The notes beneath the pieces were generated by a model that was not told the DNA's origin, ran no database searches, and saw nothing but the letters and a program-made list of their open reading frames with translations. From positions 1 through 40,016 of the forward strand of contig JAUHXR010000047.1 in the NCBI GenBank assembly GCA_030426845.1: a stretch of 40,016 bases of DNA, written 5' to 3'. Positions 24,874 to 33,668 of this stretch are shown in pieces. The DNA is from Polyangia bacterium (lineage in GTDB: Bacteria > Myxococcota_A > Polyangia > Polyangiales > Sandaracinaceae). Each line of letters opens with the position of its first letter. Position 1 is the first letter of the stretch. The translations under genes and the position numbers were made by a program.

Positions 24874-26366
24874 GGCCGCCCCCGCCACACGTAGAACTGG
24901 CCGTAGTACTGGCCCAGCCGGCTGACCATCACGAGGTCGTCGTATCCGTCGCCGTCGAGGTCGGAGCCGGCCGCGACGCTGTTGCCGAGATGCCAGCTCC
25001 ACGCGCCCAGCTCGTCCGCGCCGCCGTTCGCGTAGGTCCGGCCGAGGAAGGCGATGGATTGGTCGAGGTCGAGCGACGCCGCGCGAACATCTACGGGGCC
25101 GAGGAAGAGATGGGCCGCCCCGCCGCCGCCCTCGGCGCCCGTCGGATCGACGTACAGGAAGTCATCGGCGCCGTCTCCGTTCACGTCGCCCGCGGGCAGC
25201 AGCGCGGAGGGCCTGGCGTGCGCCTCCGCGTCGCTCGGCTCCCGTCGGAGGGTCAGCGAGCCTTGCTCCGCTCGGAACATGTCGGGCCACCCCGAGCCGC
25301 CCGGGATCACGAAGCCGGTCGGCTGGTCCGGCAGGCGGGTCACGCCGAGCTCGTCGCGGCCATCCCCGTCGAGGTCGCCGACGCCGTGCGCCAGCGCGGC
25401 GTCGAGCGAGGTCGCGTCCGAGAGGGTCACCTCGCCGCGCAGTCGCGCGCCGCCCGGGAGGATCCACCAGCGTACGGTCTCGGCGATCGTGTCCTCGCTC
25501 GGCGCCGACGAGACGAGCAGGTCGTCGAGCCCGTCGCCGTCGAGGTCGCCCGCGGGCTGCGCGGGCCCGAGGCGCGCGCCGTCCAGCCCGCGCAGGACCG
25601 CGTCGGCGTCGGCCTCCGAGAGGCGCCCCGTGGGTCGCTCGGCCCGCCCGTAGTAGAGGTAGGCCGCGCCGGAGTCCGGGGCCGCGACGACCAGGTCGCC
25701 GCGTCCGTCTCCGTCGAGGTCGCCCACGCCGACCGCTGTCCCGAAGCCGGTGCACGAGCCTTGCTCGCGCATGAGCGACGCGACGTCGCGTACGTCCACG
25801 ACGCCGTTCAGTCGCGGCCCGCCCCAGAGCGTGAGCACGTTGCCCTGCTCGCAGAGGCCGCCGACGCTGACCAGGAGATCGTCGCGTCCGTCACCGTCGA
25901 GATCGCCGGCGGGCGCGATCCAGTGTCGCAGGGTGTTGATGTGCCAGCCGAGGATCGTCGCGTCGGGGACGATGCGGCCCTCGATCCCGATCTCGGGGCC
26001 GCCGTAGTCGATGTAGGCGACGAGCTGCGTGAAGCTGGGGCAGCCGTCGTCGCACGGGACCGTGTCCGGCGGGTTGTAGCGGTACGTCCAGAAGACGACG
26101 TCCCCGAAGCCGTCTCCGTCCAGGTCGCCGGGCATCACGACCCCGCTGACGTACTCGTTGTGCACGCCAGGGTGAAAGACGGCGGCCGCGTCACCGACGT
26201 CGCGGCGCTGACCGGGTTCGAAGGGCGCGTCCGGATCGATGTCTTGCGCGCCGGGATCGACGTGCGAGTCGACGGGATCGGCGGACGGGTCGAAGGTGCC
26301 GGGCACGCCGGGGTCTCCGCACGCCGCGAGCGCGAGCGCGAGCAGGAGCGTGGTTCGATCTCTCAA
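24870..26366 (-). CDS. FG-GAP/VCBS repeat lipoprotein
   Basis: A 498-residue predicted lipoprotein (signal MRDRTTLLLALALAAC, Cys16). After an Asp/Pro-rich spacer it carries seven FG-GAP units spaced ~55-65 residues, each with a calcium-binding DxDGDGxxD loop: PGDLDGDGFGDVVFW, AGDLDGDGRDDLLVS, VGDLDGDGRGDLVVA, AGDLDGDGLDDLLVS, VGDLDGDGRDELGVT, AGDVNGDGADDFLYV and GSDLDGDGYDDLVMV. Seven such units close an integrin-alpha-type beta-propeller, so this is a complete propeller. It is probably surface-exposed and adhesive or ligand-binding. It overlaps the following small lipoprotein gene by 4 bp. Confidence 0.93.
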   Translation of the reverse strand: MRDRTTLLLALALAACGDPGVPGTFDPSADPVDSHVDPGAQDIDPDAPFEPGQRRDVGDAAAVFHPGVHNEYVSGVVMPGDLDGDGFGDVVFWTYRYNPPDTVPCDDGCPSFTQLVAYIDYGGPEIGIEGRIVPDATILGWHINTLRHWIAPAGDLDGDGRDDLLVSVGGLCEQGNVLTLWGGPRLNGVVDVRDVASLMREQGSCTGFGTAVGVGDLDGDGRGDLVVAAPDSGAAYLYYGRAERPTGRLSEADADAVLRGLDGARLGPAQPAGDLDGDGLDDLLVSSAPSEDTIAETVRWWILPGGARLRGEVTLSDATSLDAALAHGVGDLDGDGRDELGVTRLPDQPTGFVIPGGSGWPDMFRAEQGSLTLRREPSDAEAHARPSALLPAGDVNGDGADDFLYVDPTGAEGGGGAAHLFLGPVDVRAASLDLDQSIAFLGRTYANGGADELGAWSWHLGNSVAAGSDLDGDGYDDLVMVSRLGQYYGQFYVWRGRP

Positions 26367-26420
26367 GAGGGCCTCCGTTCAGGTGCACCCTCCCGACGCC
26401 TCGGCGGGGCGGTTTGGCTC

Positions 26421-26485
26421 AGGCTTTTCGACCAGGCTTTTCGACCAGGCTTTTCGACCAGCATCTCGACCGGGCATCTCGACCG
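26421..26485. repeat. 13-bp tandem repeat (five copies)
   Basis: Five 13-bp units lie in the gap between the M50 protease stop and the FG-GAP gene start. Three are identical (AGGCTTTTCGACC, 26421-26459); then two variants follow (AGCATCTCGACCG, GGCATCTCGACCG). The unit is not a multiple of three, and the T-runs are conspicuous in this GC-rich DNA. Confidence 0.9.
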
Positions 26486-26514
26486 GGCGGCGGTCGAGGC
26501 CGCAGCGCGGAGGC

Positions 26515-28740
26515 TCAGGGCTGACCGGCGACGGCACCGACGTCGGCGCAGCCGATCGCGCAGAGGTGATCGAGGACCTCGCTCGGGGCCGGCGCCTCGC
26601 CCGGCTGCTGCAGGAGGGTCAGCCGCTCGGGCGCGCCGTGCTGGAGGAGCTGCGGCGTCTCGCACCCGTCGGCGCCGAGACGCGCGGCGAGGGCGACGCG
26701 CGCCTCGGGGTCGGCCTCGCCGCGCCAGCGTTGGAGGAGCGTGACGGCCTCGGGGTCGACGCCCGGCTCGGCGGCGAGGCGCTCGGCCACGCGGGCGTAG
26801 TGCGCCTCGCGGCTGAGCACCGCGCCGCCCTCCGTCCAGGGCATCTCCTGGTCCAGGGCGTCGAAGCGGGCGTGGGTGTCGTGGGCGAGGCGCGCGCCGG
26901 GGGTGTCCGTCTGCGCGGTGAAGGCGGAGCGACCGCACAGCTCGAGCAGCCGCACCTCGTCGCCGACGCGGCGCCGCGCGGCCTCGCTCGCGCCTTCGCA
27001 CGCGTAGACGACCGCGGTGGGCTCCGTCGGCGCCTCGAGCGCCGCCTCCGCAGGCGCGCGCCCCGCGTCGCAGGCGTAGACCGGGACCTCGGACGGGTCG
27101 TAGGTGGCGACCGCGATCGCGAGCCAGACCACGCCGGCCGCGATCGGCGTGCTGAGCAGCGCGCCGTAGCCGAGCAGCCACGGGACGCGGTGCCAGAGCG
27201 GCTCGTCGCGCCGCCGCAGCCGCTCCTCGACCTGCGCGGCGAGGGCCTCGCGGGCGGTGAGCGGCATCCGCGCGGTGGCGACGTCGGCGAGCAGCGCGCG
27301 GTGGATGGTCGCGAGCTGCGCCCCCCGCGGGAGCTCGGCCACGCCCTCGGCGCGCAGGCGGGCCGCGAGCCGCCCCGCGCGCCACGCCGTCCGGGTCCCG
27401 AGCGCGACGATCACCGCGAGCGATCCGAGGAGCGGATCGCCGAACCCGAGCGCGCCGAGGCCGAAGCCGACGATCGCGAGGAGGCGCAGCGCGAGGTCCA
27501 CCCACGGGCCGTCCACGTGGAGGAGGCGGTGGACGATGCGGCCGCCGTCGAGGGGGAAGAAGGGCAGCAGGTTGAGCCCGTTGAGCGCGACCGCGAAGCC
27601 GCCGAGGTCCGTGAGCCATCCGCCGCCGCCCGGGCGGAGCCCGTCGATCACGAGCAGGCCGAGCCCGAGGAACAGGCCAGGGACGGGGCCCGCGAGCAAG
27701 ACCAGGATCTCCTGCCAGAGCTTCGCGTCGCGCTTCTGTCCGCTCGCGGCCGCGCCGAAGAACGGGATGAAGAAGATCGCCGTGTTGCGGTAGCCGAGGA
27801 GGCGCATCGCGGCCCAGTGGCCGAGCTCGTGGACGAGCAGGACCAGGACGAGCGTCGGGATGAACGTGCCGCCCCAGACGAGCGCGCCGAGGCCGGCGAA
27901 CGCCGCGCCGCTCACCGCGAGCACCCCGAGGAGGAGCGGCGCGGGGAGCGTCCGCGCGTCGAGCGCCTCGCGCAGGAGGTGGCGCTCGGCGAGCTGCTCC
28001 GGCGTGGCGGGGGGGGCGCCGGCCGCGGTGCCCGTGGCGAGCTGCGGCAGCGCCTTGATGCTCCGCCGCGCGGCCCCGAACGTGGCGAACGCGCCGCGCA
28101 GCGTCAGCCGGAGTGAGCCGTCTCGTGCCGTCGTCGCGAGGCCATCCGACGCCGCAGCCTCCCACGCCTCGCGCTCGCGCGCGTCGACGCGGCTCCACAG
28201 CGCGTCGGGGTCGGCCGTCGCGTCGAGCGCATGGCCCTCGGCGGTGAGCGCGTCGAGCGTCGCGCGGTGCGCGAGCAGCGCGTCCTCAAACCGCGGCGTG
28301 TAGACCGCGTCGACGCGATAGCCCGGACGCGCCGGGACCCACGGGGGATCGCCGCCCTGGCGCGTCTCGATCGCGATCGCGCCCTCGTCGGCGGTGGAGT
28401 AGAACCCGACGTAGACCGCGGTCGCCGGGTTCGTGCCGAAGAACACCCGGGCCCAGACCTCGCCCGCGTCGTCGCGGTAGAGCCGCGTCACGGTCGGCCG
28501 CGCCGGCACGGGGCCGCCCTCGACGAGCACCGCGACGGGCTCCAAGCCGAGCGCGCCGAGCACCTCGTCGGCGTAGGCGCCGTGGGCCTCGAGGTGGGCC
28601 GGGAGCTCTGGAAGCGGCTCGCGTGTGTACGGCCCGTACCGCAGCCGGAGCAGCGTCCGGAGCTGGACGAAGAGCGCGAACACCCGCAGGCCCACGAAGA
28701 GCCCCGCCCCGACCAACCCCCACACCCAGATCGTGTCCAT
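26515..28740 (-). CDS. Site-2-type (M50) zinc metalloprotease with large extra domains
   Basis: A 741-residue membrane protein. The zinc motif HELGH is at residues 304-308 in a hydrophobic helix (LVLLVHELGHWAAMRLLGY). The third ligand is Asp398 in NLLPFFPLDGGRI. Several more transmembrane segments surround the two motifs, and one lies at the N-terminus (IWVWGLVGAGLFVGLRVFAL). These are the family hallmarks of intramembrane proteases cleaving anti-sigma factors or other membrane substrates. The ~270 residues before the catalytic core and ~200 after (Ala/Glu/Arg-rich, with cysteines) are soluble regions of unknown role, making the protein longer than standard RseP. No cognate anti-sigma factor is nearby. 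Confidence 0.93.
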   Translation of the reverse strand: MDTIWVWGLVGAGLFVGLRVFALFVQLRTLLRLRYGPYTREPLPELPAHLEAHGAYADEVLGALGLEPVAVLVEGGPVPARPTVTRLYRDDAGEVWARVFFGTNPATAVYVGFYSTADEGAIAIETRQGGDPPWVPARPGYRVDAVYTPRFEDALLAHRATLDALTAEGHALDATADPDALWSRVDAREREAWEAAASDGLATTARDGSLRLTLRGAFATFGAARRSIKALPQLATGTAAGAPPATPEQLAERHLLREALDARTLPAPLLLGVLAVSGAAFAGLGALVWGGTFIPTLVLVLLVHELGHWAAMRLLGYRNTAIFFIPFFGAAASGQKRDAKLWQEILVLLAGPVPGLFLGLGLLVIDGLRPGGGGWLTDLGGFAVALNGLNLLPFFPLDGGRIVHRLLHVDGPWVDLALRLLAIVGFGLGALGFGDPLLGSLAVIVALGTRTAWRAGRLAARLRAEGVAELPRGAQLATIHRALLADVATARMPLTAREALAAQVEERLRRRDEPLWHRVPWLLGYGALLSTPIAAGVVWLAIAVATYDPSEVPVYACDAGRAPAEAALEAPTEPTAVVYACEGASEAARRRVGDEVRLLELCGRSAFTAQTDTPGARLAHDTHARFDALDQEMPWTEGGAVLSREAHYARVAERLAAEPGVDPEAVTLLQRWRGEADPEARVALAARLGADGCETPQLLQHGAPERLTLLQQPGEAPAPSEVLDHLCAIGCADVGAVAGQP

Positions 28741-28842
28741 CGTCCGCCTCCCGCGATGCTACCCGCTTCGGTCGGACGGCGCCGCGGTTGCGTCGCATGT
28801 GCGCGGCTGGACGGCGTGCAGTCATCTTGCTTGGATCGACAG

Positions 28843-29451
28843 ATGGAGACGTCCCTCATCCTGGAGAACTACGCCGCCCAGCGCGCGGTGTGGCCCGAGG
28901 AGGGCCGCGTGATCCTCGCGCAGCACGACGCGGAGCACGTGGTCGTCTACCAGGCGTTCCATCCGGTCACCGCCGCGTATGCGGTGCACCATCAGCGCCT
29001 CGGTGGTCCGCGCTACTCGTGGACACGCATGAGCTGGATCAAACCAGGCTTCCTCTGGATGATGTACCGCTGCGGATGGCTCACGAAGGACGAACAGCAG
29101 GGCCGCGTGCTCGCGATCTGGCTCGACCGCGCGTTCTTTGACGAGGTCGTCGCGCGGGCGGTCGAGTCGGGCTGGGATCGCGAGCGCTTCGCTTCGCGCG
29201 AGGCCTGGAAGGCGGCGGTGGGCGCTTCGGAGGTCCGTGTCCAGTGGGACCCCGACCACGATCCGATGGGCGAGAAGCAGCCTCGCCGCTCGATCCAGCT
29301 CGGCTTGCGCGGCGAGACCCTGCGTCGCTTCGCGGAGGAGGCGACCTGGCGCATCGAGGACATCAGCCCGCTCGTCCAGCGCGAGCGGGCACACCGCGCG
29401 GAGACCTCGCGGCTGATGATCCCGCGGGAGCGCCCGTATCGCACGGCGTGA
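28843..29451 (+). CDS. DUF4291 domain protein
   Basis: A 202-residue cytoplasmic protein that I recognise as DUF4291. Family-typical segments are IVYQAF-like VVVYQAFHPVTAAYAV, the strongly conserved RMSWIKPGFLWMMYRCGW, and VRVQWDPDHDP, RRSIQLGL. Its biochemical function is unknown to me. No signal peptide or membrane segment is present. It starts ~100 bp from the divergent M50 protease gene and ends 59 bp from the convergent PP2C gene. The start at 28843 (METSLILENYAAQRA) fits the family N-terminus; the open frame upstream is a chance extension. Confidence 0.88.
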   Translation: METSLILENYAAQRAVWPEEGRVILAQHDAEHVVVYQAFHPVTAAYAVHHQRLGGPRYSWTRMSWIKPGFLWMMYRCGWLTKDEQQGRVLAIWLDRAFFDEVVARAVESGWDRERFASREAWKAAVGASEVRVQWDPDHDPMGEKQPRRSIQLGLRGETLRRFAEEATWRIEDISPLVQRERAHRAETSRLMIPRERPYRTA

Positions 29452-29510
29452 GCCCGCAGAGAGCGCTCACAGGGCGCGGCTCACGGAGCCCCCTCCCACG
29501 AACAGGCTGC

Positions 29511-30362
29511 TCACACGATCGCGACGACGACGGTCACGTTGTCGGAGGCCTCGCCCGCGAGGGCGGATTGCAGGAGACGGGTCGCGATCTCCTCGGCGCT
29601 CCCGCGCGCGAGGTGCTCCTGGATCGCCTCATCGCTCAGCTCCTTGGTGAGCCCGTCGCTGCACAGGAGGTAGCGGTCGCCCTCGCGCAGCTCGAAGCTC
29701 GGCCCCTCGACCTTCGGGTCCTCGTCGCTGCCGCCGATCGCGTTCGTCAGAGCGTGCGCGAAGCGGGGCGCGATCTGGGTCGCGCCGCTCGCGCGCGCCG
29801 CGGTCTCGATCGTGTGGTCGGTGGTGAGCTGGTGGAGCGCGCCGTCGCGGAGACCATAGGCGCGCGAGTCGCCGACGTGGGCGAGGGCGACCGCGCCGTG
29901 GTGCGCGTAGAGCGCGGTGAGGGTCGTCCCGAGCGACGTGGGCTGACCCTTCTGCGTCGCCACCTCGCGCATGCGGCGCTGGCACTCGAGCGCCGCGCGC
30001 TGGAAACCGGCGCGCACGAGCTCCGGCACGACTCCGTCGCCGATCGGGATGTGGCGCATCGCGTAGTCGGCGATCGTGTCGACCGTGACCGCGCTCGCGA
30101 GCTCGCCGTTCGCGTGTCCGCCCATCCCGTCGGCCACCATCAGGAGCGTGGCCTTCGCGCCCGCGCGCCCGTCGAAGGCGCCGAGGCTGGACTGCGGTGC
30201 GCGCACCCGCCGCTCGAGCTCGAGCACCATGAAGTGGTCCTGGTTCTCGTCGCGCCGGTGGCCGGGGTGCGTGATCCCGAACACGTCGGTGAACGGGCCG
30301 CGGGCGGCTGCGGCGCGGTGGAGACCGGGGAGGGTGCTGGCGGAGTGCGTGGGCTGGGTCAT
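29511..30362 (-). CDS. PP2C-family Ser/Thr protein phosphatase
   Basis: A 283-residue PPM/PP2C phosphatase. Motifs in order: THPGHRRDENQD (metal-binding Asp), LLMVADGMGGHANGE (metal-binding Asp and Gly), GTTLTALY, HVGDSRAYGLRDG, RYLLCSDGLT (metal-binding Asp), and EASDNVTVVV at the C-terminus (metal-binding Asp). This set gives a complete active site for Mn/Mg-dependent dephosphorylation of Ser/Thr. It is cytoplasmic. It could oppose the Ser/Thr kinase encoded at 32258-33415, with only the PhoD-like gene between them; that pairing is inference. The start at 30362 (MTQPTHSAS) is divergent from the PhoD-like gene. Confidence 0.95.
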   Translation of the reverse strand: MTQPTHSASTLPGLHRAAAARGPFTDVFGITHPGHRRDENQDHFMVLELERRVRAPQSSLGAFDGRAGAKATLLMVADGMGGHANGELASAVTVDTIADYAMRHIPIGDGVVPELVRAGFQRAALECQRRMREVATQKGQPTSLGTTLTALYAHHGAVALAHVGDSRAYGLRDGALHQLTTDHTIETAARASGATQIAPRFAHALTNAIGGSDEDPKVEGPSFELREGDRYLLCSDGLTKELSDEAIQEHLARGSAEEIATRLLQSALAGEASDNVTVVVAIV

Positions 30363-30506
30363 TCTCAGGGGCACCGCAAGACGCGATCCGACCGCGCGCG
30401 CGCGCTGCCCAACGGTGCGGGTGAGGCGCGATGCATCACCTGGGGCGCGCAGGTCGCGGCCCGATGGGTCGCCGCGCTCGCCGTCGGTCCCGGCACGCCT
30501 CCTGCG

Positions 30507-32087
30507 ATGCGCCCGCGCATGAGTCAGGACGAGCTTCCCCTGCGCGTGCGCTCCCCGCGCGACGCCGGCCCGCACGCGGCGTTCTTCACCTCACCGCTCT
30601 CGACCATGGTCGCGCCAGGCCTCACGGGGCCGACCTCGGTGCGCGTCGGGGCGCGCACGCGCTGGCGCGGGCCGCACCGGCTGGTGGTCCGCTCGCTCGC
30701 CTCGGACGCCGGCTCGCGCTCCGTCGCCGCGACGCCCCCCGAGGCGATCCTCGCCAGGGACGGCACCTTGTCGCTGGACTGCGATGGCCTCGAGCCGGAC
30801 ACGGACTACGCCTTTCGGGTCGAGGCCATGGCGGTCGACGGCGTGCTCGGTGAGGGACGCTTCCGCACCGCACCGCCGACCTCGCGCGCCGACGGCGTCT
30901 ACCGCTTCGGCATCCTGAGCTGCAACAACCCGTTCGCGCCCGACGGCGGCCTCGACCCGGCCGGCCTCCGCGTCCTCTCGTTCGCCGAGCGGACCCTGCG
31001 CGCCGAAGGTGTCAGCCGCGTGTTCTGGATGGGCGACCAGATCTACGGAGACCTCCCCGAGCCGCTCTCGCTGTTCGACCCGGAGTTCTTCCGCGCGATC
31101 GCGCCCGCGGGCCGCGACTCGATCTTCGACTGCTCGGCCGATGAGGTGCGCGCGCTCTACCAGGAGCGGCACCGGATCTTCTTCAAGCCGCGGCCGTTGA
31201 CCGACCTCCTCGCGGGCTTCGCGTCCCACGCGATCCTCGACGACCACGAGATCATCGACAACTTCGGCTCCGACCCGAAGCACCACGGCCCGCGGTGGCG
31301 CGCGGTGCGCGAGGGCGCGCTCGACGCCTTCCACGACTACCAGGCCCGCCGCGTCTTCGGAGAGGCGCGACCCGCGAGCTTCGACCACGGGGTGCGGCAC
31401 GGCCCGATCGCCTTCTACGTGCTGGACCTGCGGAGCCCGCGCACCGCCACCCACGAGGCGATCGACCTGATGGGGGACGCGCAGCGCGCACGCCTCGAGG
31501 CGTTCCTCGCGCGGAACGCCGACGCGGCGGCGGTCGTACTCGTGCTCAGCGTCCCGATCCTCCACGTCCCCGACTGGATGGCCACCGTCGCCGCGAGGCT
31601 GAGCGGGGAGGGCAGCGACGCGGCTGACCGCTGGAGCTGCGCCCGCGCGCAGCCCTGCCGAGATCAGCTGCTGGACGCGCTCGCGCGGCACACCCAGCGC
31701 CACCCCGCGCAGCGCGTCTTGCTGGTGGGCGGCGACATCCACGTCGGCGCCGCGATGCGGTTCCGGCTCGGCGAGGACGGTCGGGACATGCTCCAGCTCG
31801 TCTCGAGCGCGATCTCCAACGTGCAGGGGCGCGCGCACGAGGTCGCGGCGGAGGCGCTCCCGCGCATGCGCTCGGTCATGGGCCGCCACAGCCGCACCTA
31901 CGCGCGCGCCGAGCTCCTCGAGGGCGTCGGTCCCGAGCGCCACAACCCCTACGGCGGCCTCAACTTCGGCGTGGTGGAGATCGACGCGCGCCCCGCAAGC
32001 GACGCCGGCGTCCGGCTCCGCCTCTTCGGCGCCGACGACGCCGTGATCCCCGGCCCGCGCGTCGTGTTCGACTCCGGCTGGATCTGA
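30507..32087 (+). CDS. PhoD-like alkaline phosphatase/phosphodiesterase
   Basis: A 526-residue PhoD-family metallophosphatase. An N-terminal beta-sandwich (fibronectin-like, ~30-130, GLEPDTDYAFRVEAM) precedes the catalytic core with FGILSCNNPF, VFWMGDQIYGDLPEP, ASHAILDDHEIIDNFG and LLVGGDIHVGAAM; these motifs provide the metal ligands of the family. Related enzymes hydrolyse phosphate mono- or diesters, including teichoic acids and phospholipids. Unlike classical PhoD there is no obvious Tat signal peptide, so the cell location is uncertain. I start at the ATG at 30507; 30519 is an alternative. It is divergent from the PP2C gene with 144 bp between the starts. Confidence 0.9.
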   Translation: MRPRMSQDELPLRVRSPRDAGPHAAFFTSPLSTMVAPGLTGPTSVRVGARTRWRGPHRLVVRSLASDAGSRSVAATPPEAILARDGTLSLDCDGLEPDTDYAFRVEAMAVDGVLGEGRFRTAPPTSRADGVYRFGILSCNNPFAPDGGLDPAGLRVLSFAERTLRAEGVSRVFWMGDQIYGDLPEPLSLFDPEFFRAIAPAGRDSIFDCSADEVRALYQERHRIFFKPRPLTDLLAGFASHAILDDHEIIDNFGSDPKHHGPRWRAVREGALDAFHDYQARRVFGEARPASFDHGVRHGPIAFYVLDLRSPRTATHEAIDLMGDAQRARLEAFLARNADAAAVVLVLSVPILHVPDWMATVAARLSGEGSDAADRWSCARAQPCRDQLLDALARHTQRHPAQRVLLVGGDIHVGAAMRFRLGEDGRDMLQLVSSAISNVQGRAHEVAAEALPRMRSVMGRHSRTYARAELLEGVGPERHNPYGGLNFGVVEIDARPASDAGVRLRLFGADDAVIPGPRVVFDSGWI

Positions 32088-32102
32088 GCCGCTCGAGCAG
32101 AT

Positions 32103-32241
32103 GGGGACGGACCGAGCTCCCCGAACCTTCGATGTCACCGAAGCTCGGCGCCCGCCGGGCGGACGAGGGGACGGACGAGGGGACGGACCGAACCTCTCGA
32201 GCTCTCTCCTCAAACAAGCTCGAGAAGCTCGGTCCGTCCCC
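32103..32241. repeat. REP-like inverted-repeat element
   Basis: A perfect 16-bp inverted repeat (GGGGACGGACCGAGCT at 32103-32118, AGCTCGGTCCGTCCCC at 32226-32241) brackets ~107 bp. Two more direct copies of GGGGACGGAC lie inside (32167-32176, 32179-32188), and an inner pair CTCGAGCT/AGCTCGAG at 32196-32203/32217-32224. It occupies the convergent gap between the PhoD-like and kinase genes and resembles repetitive extragenic palindrome clusters mobilised by RAYT-type transposases. Such GGGGACGG motifs are a plausible REP head, but no transposase lies nearby. Confidence 0.75.
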
Positions 32242-32257
32242 GTTCCCAAGCTTGGGC

Positions 32258-33415
32258 TCAGCGCGCGGCGGGGCTCGTAGGGGTCGCGGTGAGCTCGGTG
32301 GCAGCGTCGCCGACGCTCAGCGCGGCCGCTCTGACGGGCTCGAGGTAGCGGGCCGCCGAGTCGAGCGGTCGGTCGCCGAGCGCGACGTAGCCGGCGGCGC
32401 CGGCGAGGCCGATCACGGCCGCGAGGGCCGCGCCCTTGGCCCAGGGGACGCCGCTCCACCACGCCTCGCCGACCAGCGGGGCCGGGAGGTCTTCGAGCCG
32501 CAGGCGGGGGAGCGATCGCGTCTGCACGCTCCCCGGCGGGGCGAGGCGCTCCGTCTCGACGGTCGCGCACACCTCCGACGCCGACGCGGGGCGGTGCTTG
32601 CCGAGCTTCGAGAGGAGCCGGCCGACGAGCGCGTCGAGCCACATCGGGCAGTCGTCGCGGAGCGCGCGCGCGGGCGGCGGCTCATGCGTGCGCGTCCTGG
32701 CCAAGATCGCCTCGAGCGACGGCTCGAGGGCGTCGTCCGCGCCGACCTCGACGTCGAACGGCATCACGCCGGTGAGCGCCTCGTAGAGCGTCACCCCGAG
32801 GGAGAACAGATCGCTCTTCTCGGCGACCGCGATGCCGAGGGTCTGCTCGGGCGACATGTAGCCGGGCGTGCCGATCTTGCTTCCGGGGTCGCTCAGCGTG
32901 GGGCGCCCCATCGCCGTCGGCAGGAACGCGCAGATGCCGAAGTCGATGAGCTGGACCCGGAGGCGGCCGTCGCTGTCTTCATGGAGAAGAACGTTGTCGG
33001 GCTTCACGTCGCGGTGGACGAAGCCGGCGCCGTGGATCGCCTCGAGCGCGCGGGCGAGCTGCGCCGCCACCTCGATCACGTCGGCGATGGGGAGCGGGCC
33101 GCGGAGGATCCGCGCCGCGAGCGTGTCCCCGTGGCAGCGCTCGATCGTGAGGTAGGGGCGCCCGTCCTCGAGGCGACCGCTGTCGAAGAGCTGCGGCACG
33201 TGGCTCGAGCGGACGCCGACGAGGGCCTCGATCTCGCGCTCGAAGCGCGCCACGAGGGTCACGTCCTTGGCCAGCGGGGCGCTGAGGACCTTCACCACCG
33301 CCGGCTGATCCGACGACACGTGGGTGGCCGCGAACACCTCGGCCATCCCGCCCTCGGCGATCGGCTCGCCGCACACGAAGCGTCCGAGGACGCGCCCTTC
33401 GATGGAGTCGCTCAC
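32258..33415 (-). CDS. Hanks-type Ser/Thr protein kinase with one TM helix
   Basis: A 385-residue kinase starting at the GTG at 33415. Nucleotide loop: GEPIAEGGMAEV (16-27). ATP-anchoring Lys42 (AVVKVL). Helix-C Glu ~61. Catalytic loop HRDVKPDN (134-141). Metal-binding DFG at 158-160. Activation segment/APE-equivalent: GTPGYMSPEQ. All residues for activity are present. One transmembrane helix (~335-355, AALAAVIGLAGAAGYVALG) is followed by a short ~35-residue extracytoplasmic tail without a sensor domain. Myxobacteria carry many such kinases. A PP2C phosphatase is encoded one gene away. The GTG is chosen because the kinase fold begins a few residues later. Confidence 0.95.
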   Translation of the reverse strand: MSDSIEGRVLGRFVCGEPIAEGGMAEVFAATHVSSDQPAVVKVLSAPLAKDVTLVARFEREIEALVGVRSSHVPQLFDSGRLEDGRPYLTIERCHGDTLAARILRGPLPIADVIEVAAQLARALEAIHGAGFVHRDVKPDNVLLHEDSDGRLRVQLIDFGICAFLPTAMGRPTLSDPGSKIGTPGYMSPEQTLGIAVAEKSDLFSLGVTLYEALTGVMPFDVEVGADDALEPSLEAILARTRTHEPPPARALRDDCPMWLDALVGRLLSKLGKHRPASASEVCATVETERLAPPGSVQTRSLPRLRLEDLPAPLVGEAWWSGVPWAKGAALAAVIGLAGAAGYVALGDRPLDSAARYLEPVRAAALSVGDAATELTATPTSPAAR

Positions 33416-33668
33416 ATGCGCTCCACAGAGCAAGCGACGCGCCACGCGCCCGCGTGTGCGCTGGCGAGTGACACGGCGGTGCAACTTGCCCCAGGTGAGC
33501 CCCCGCGCGCGGGCGGAGCGGCGCCGGCCGGGTGTGGGGGCAGGCTGCCACGCCGGCGGCAGCGAGGCCCCGGCCGGGCCCGCTCGGGGCGGGCGAGGGC
33601 GGCTGGCACGGACCCCGCAGTGATCTCCGAGCGACCTGAACCCCACCCCAATCCCACAAGGAGACCTC

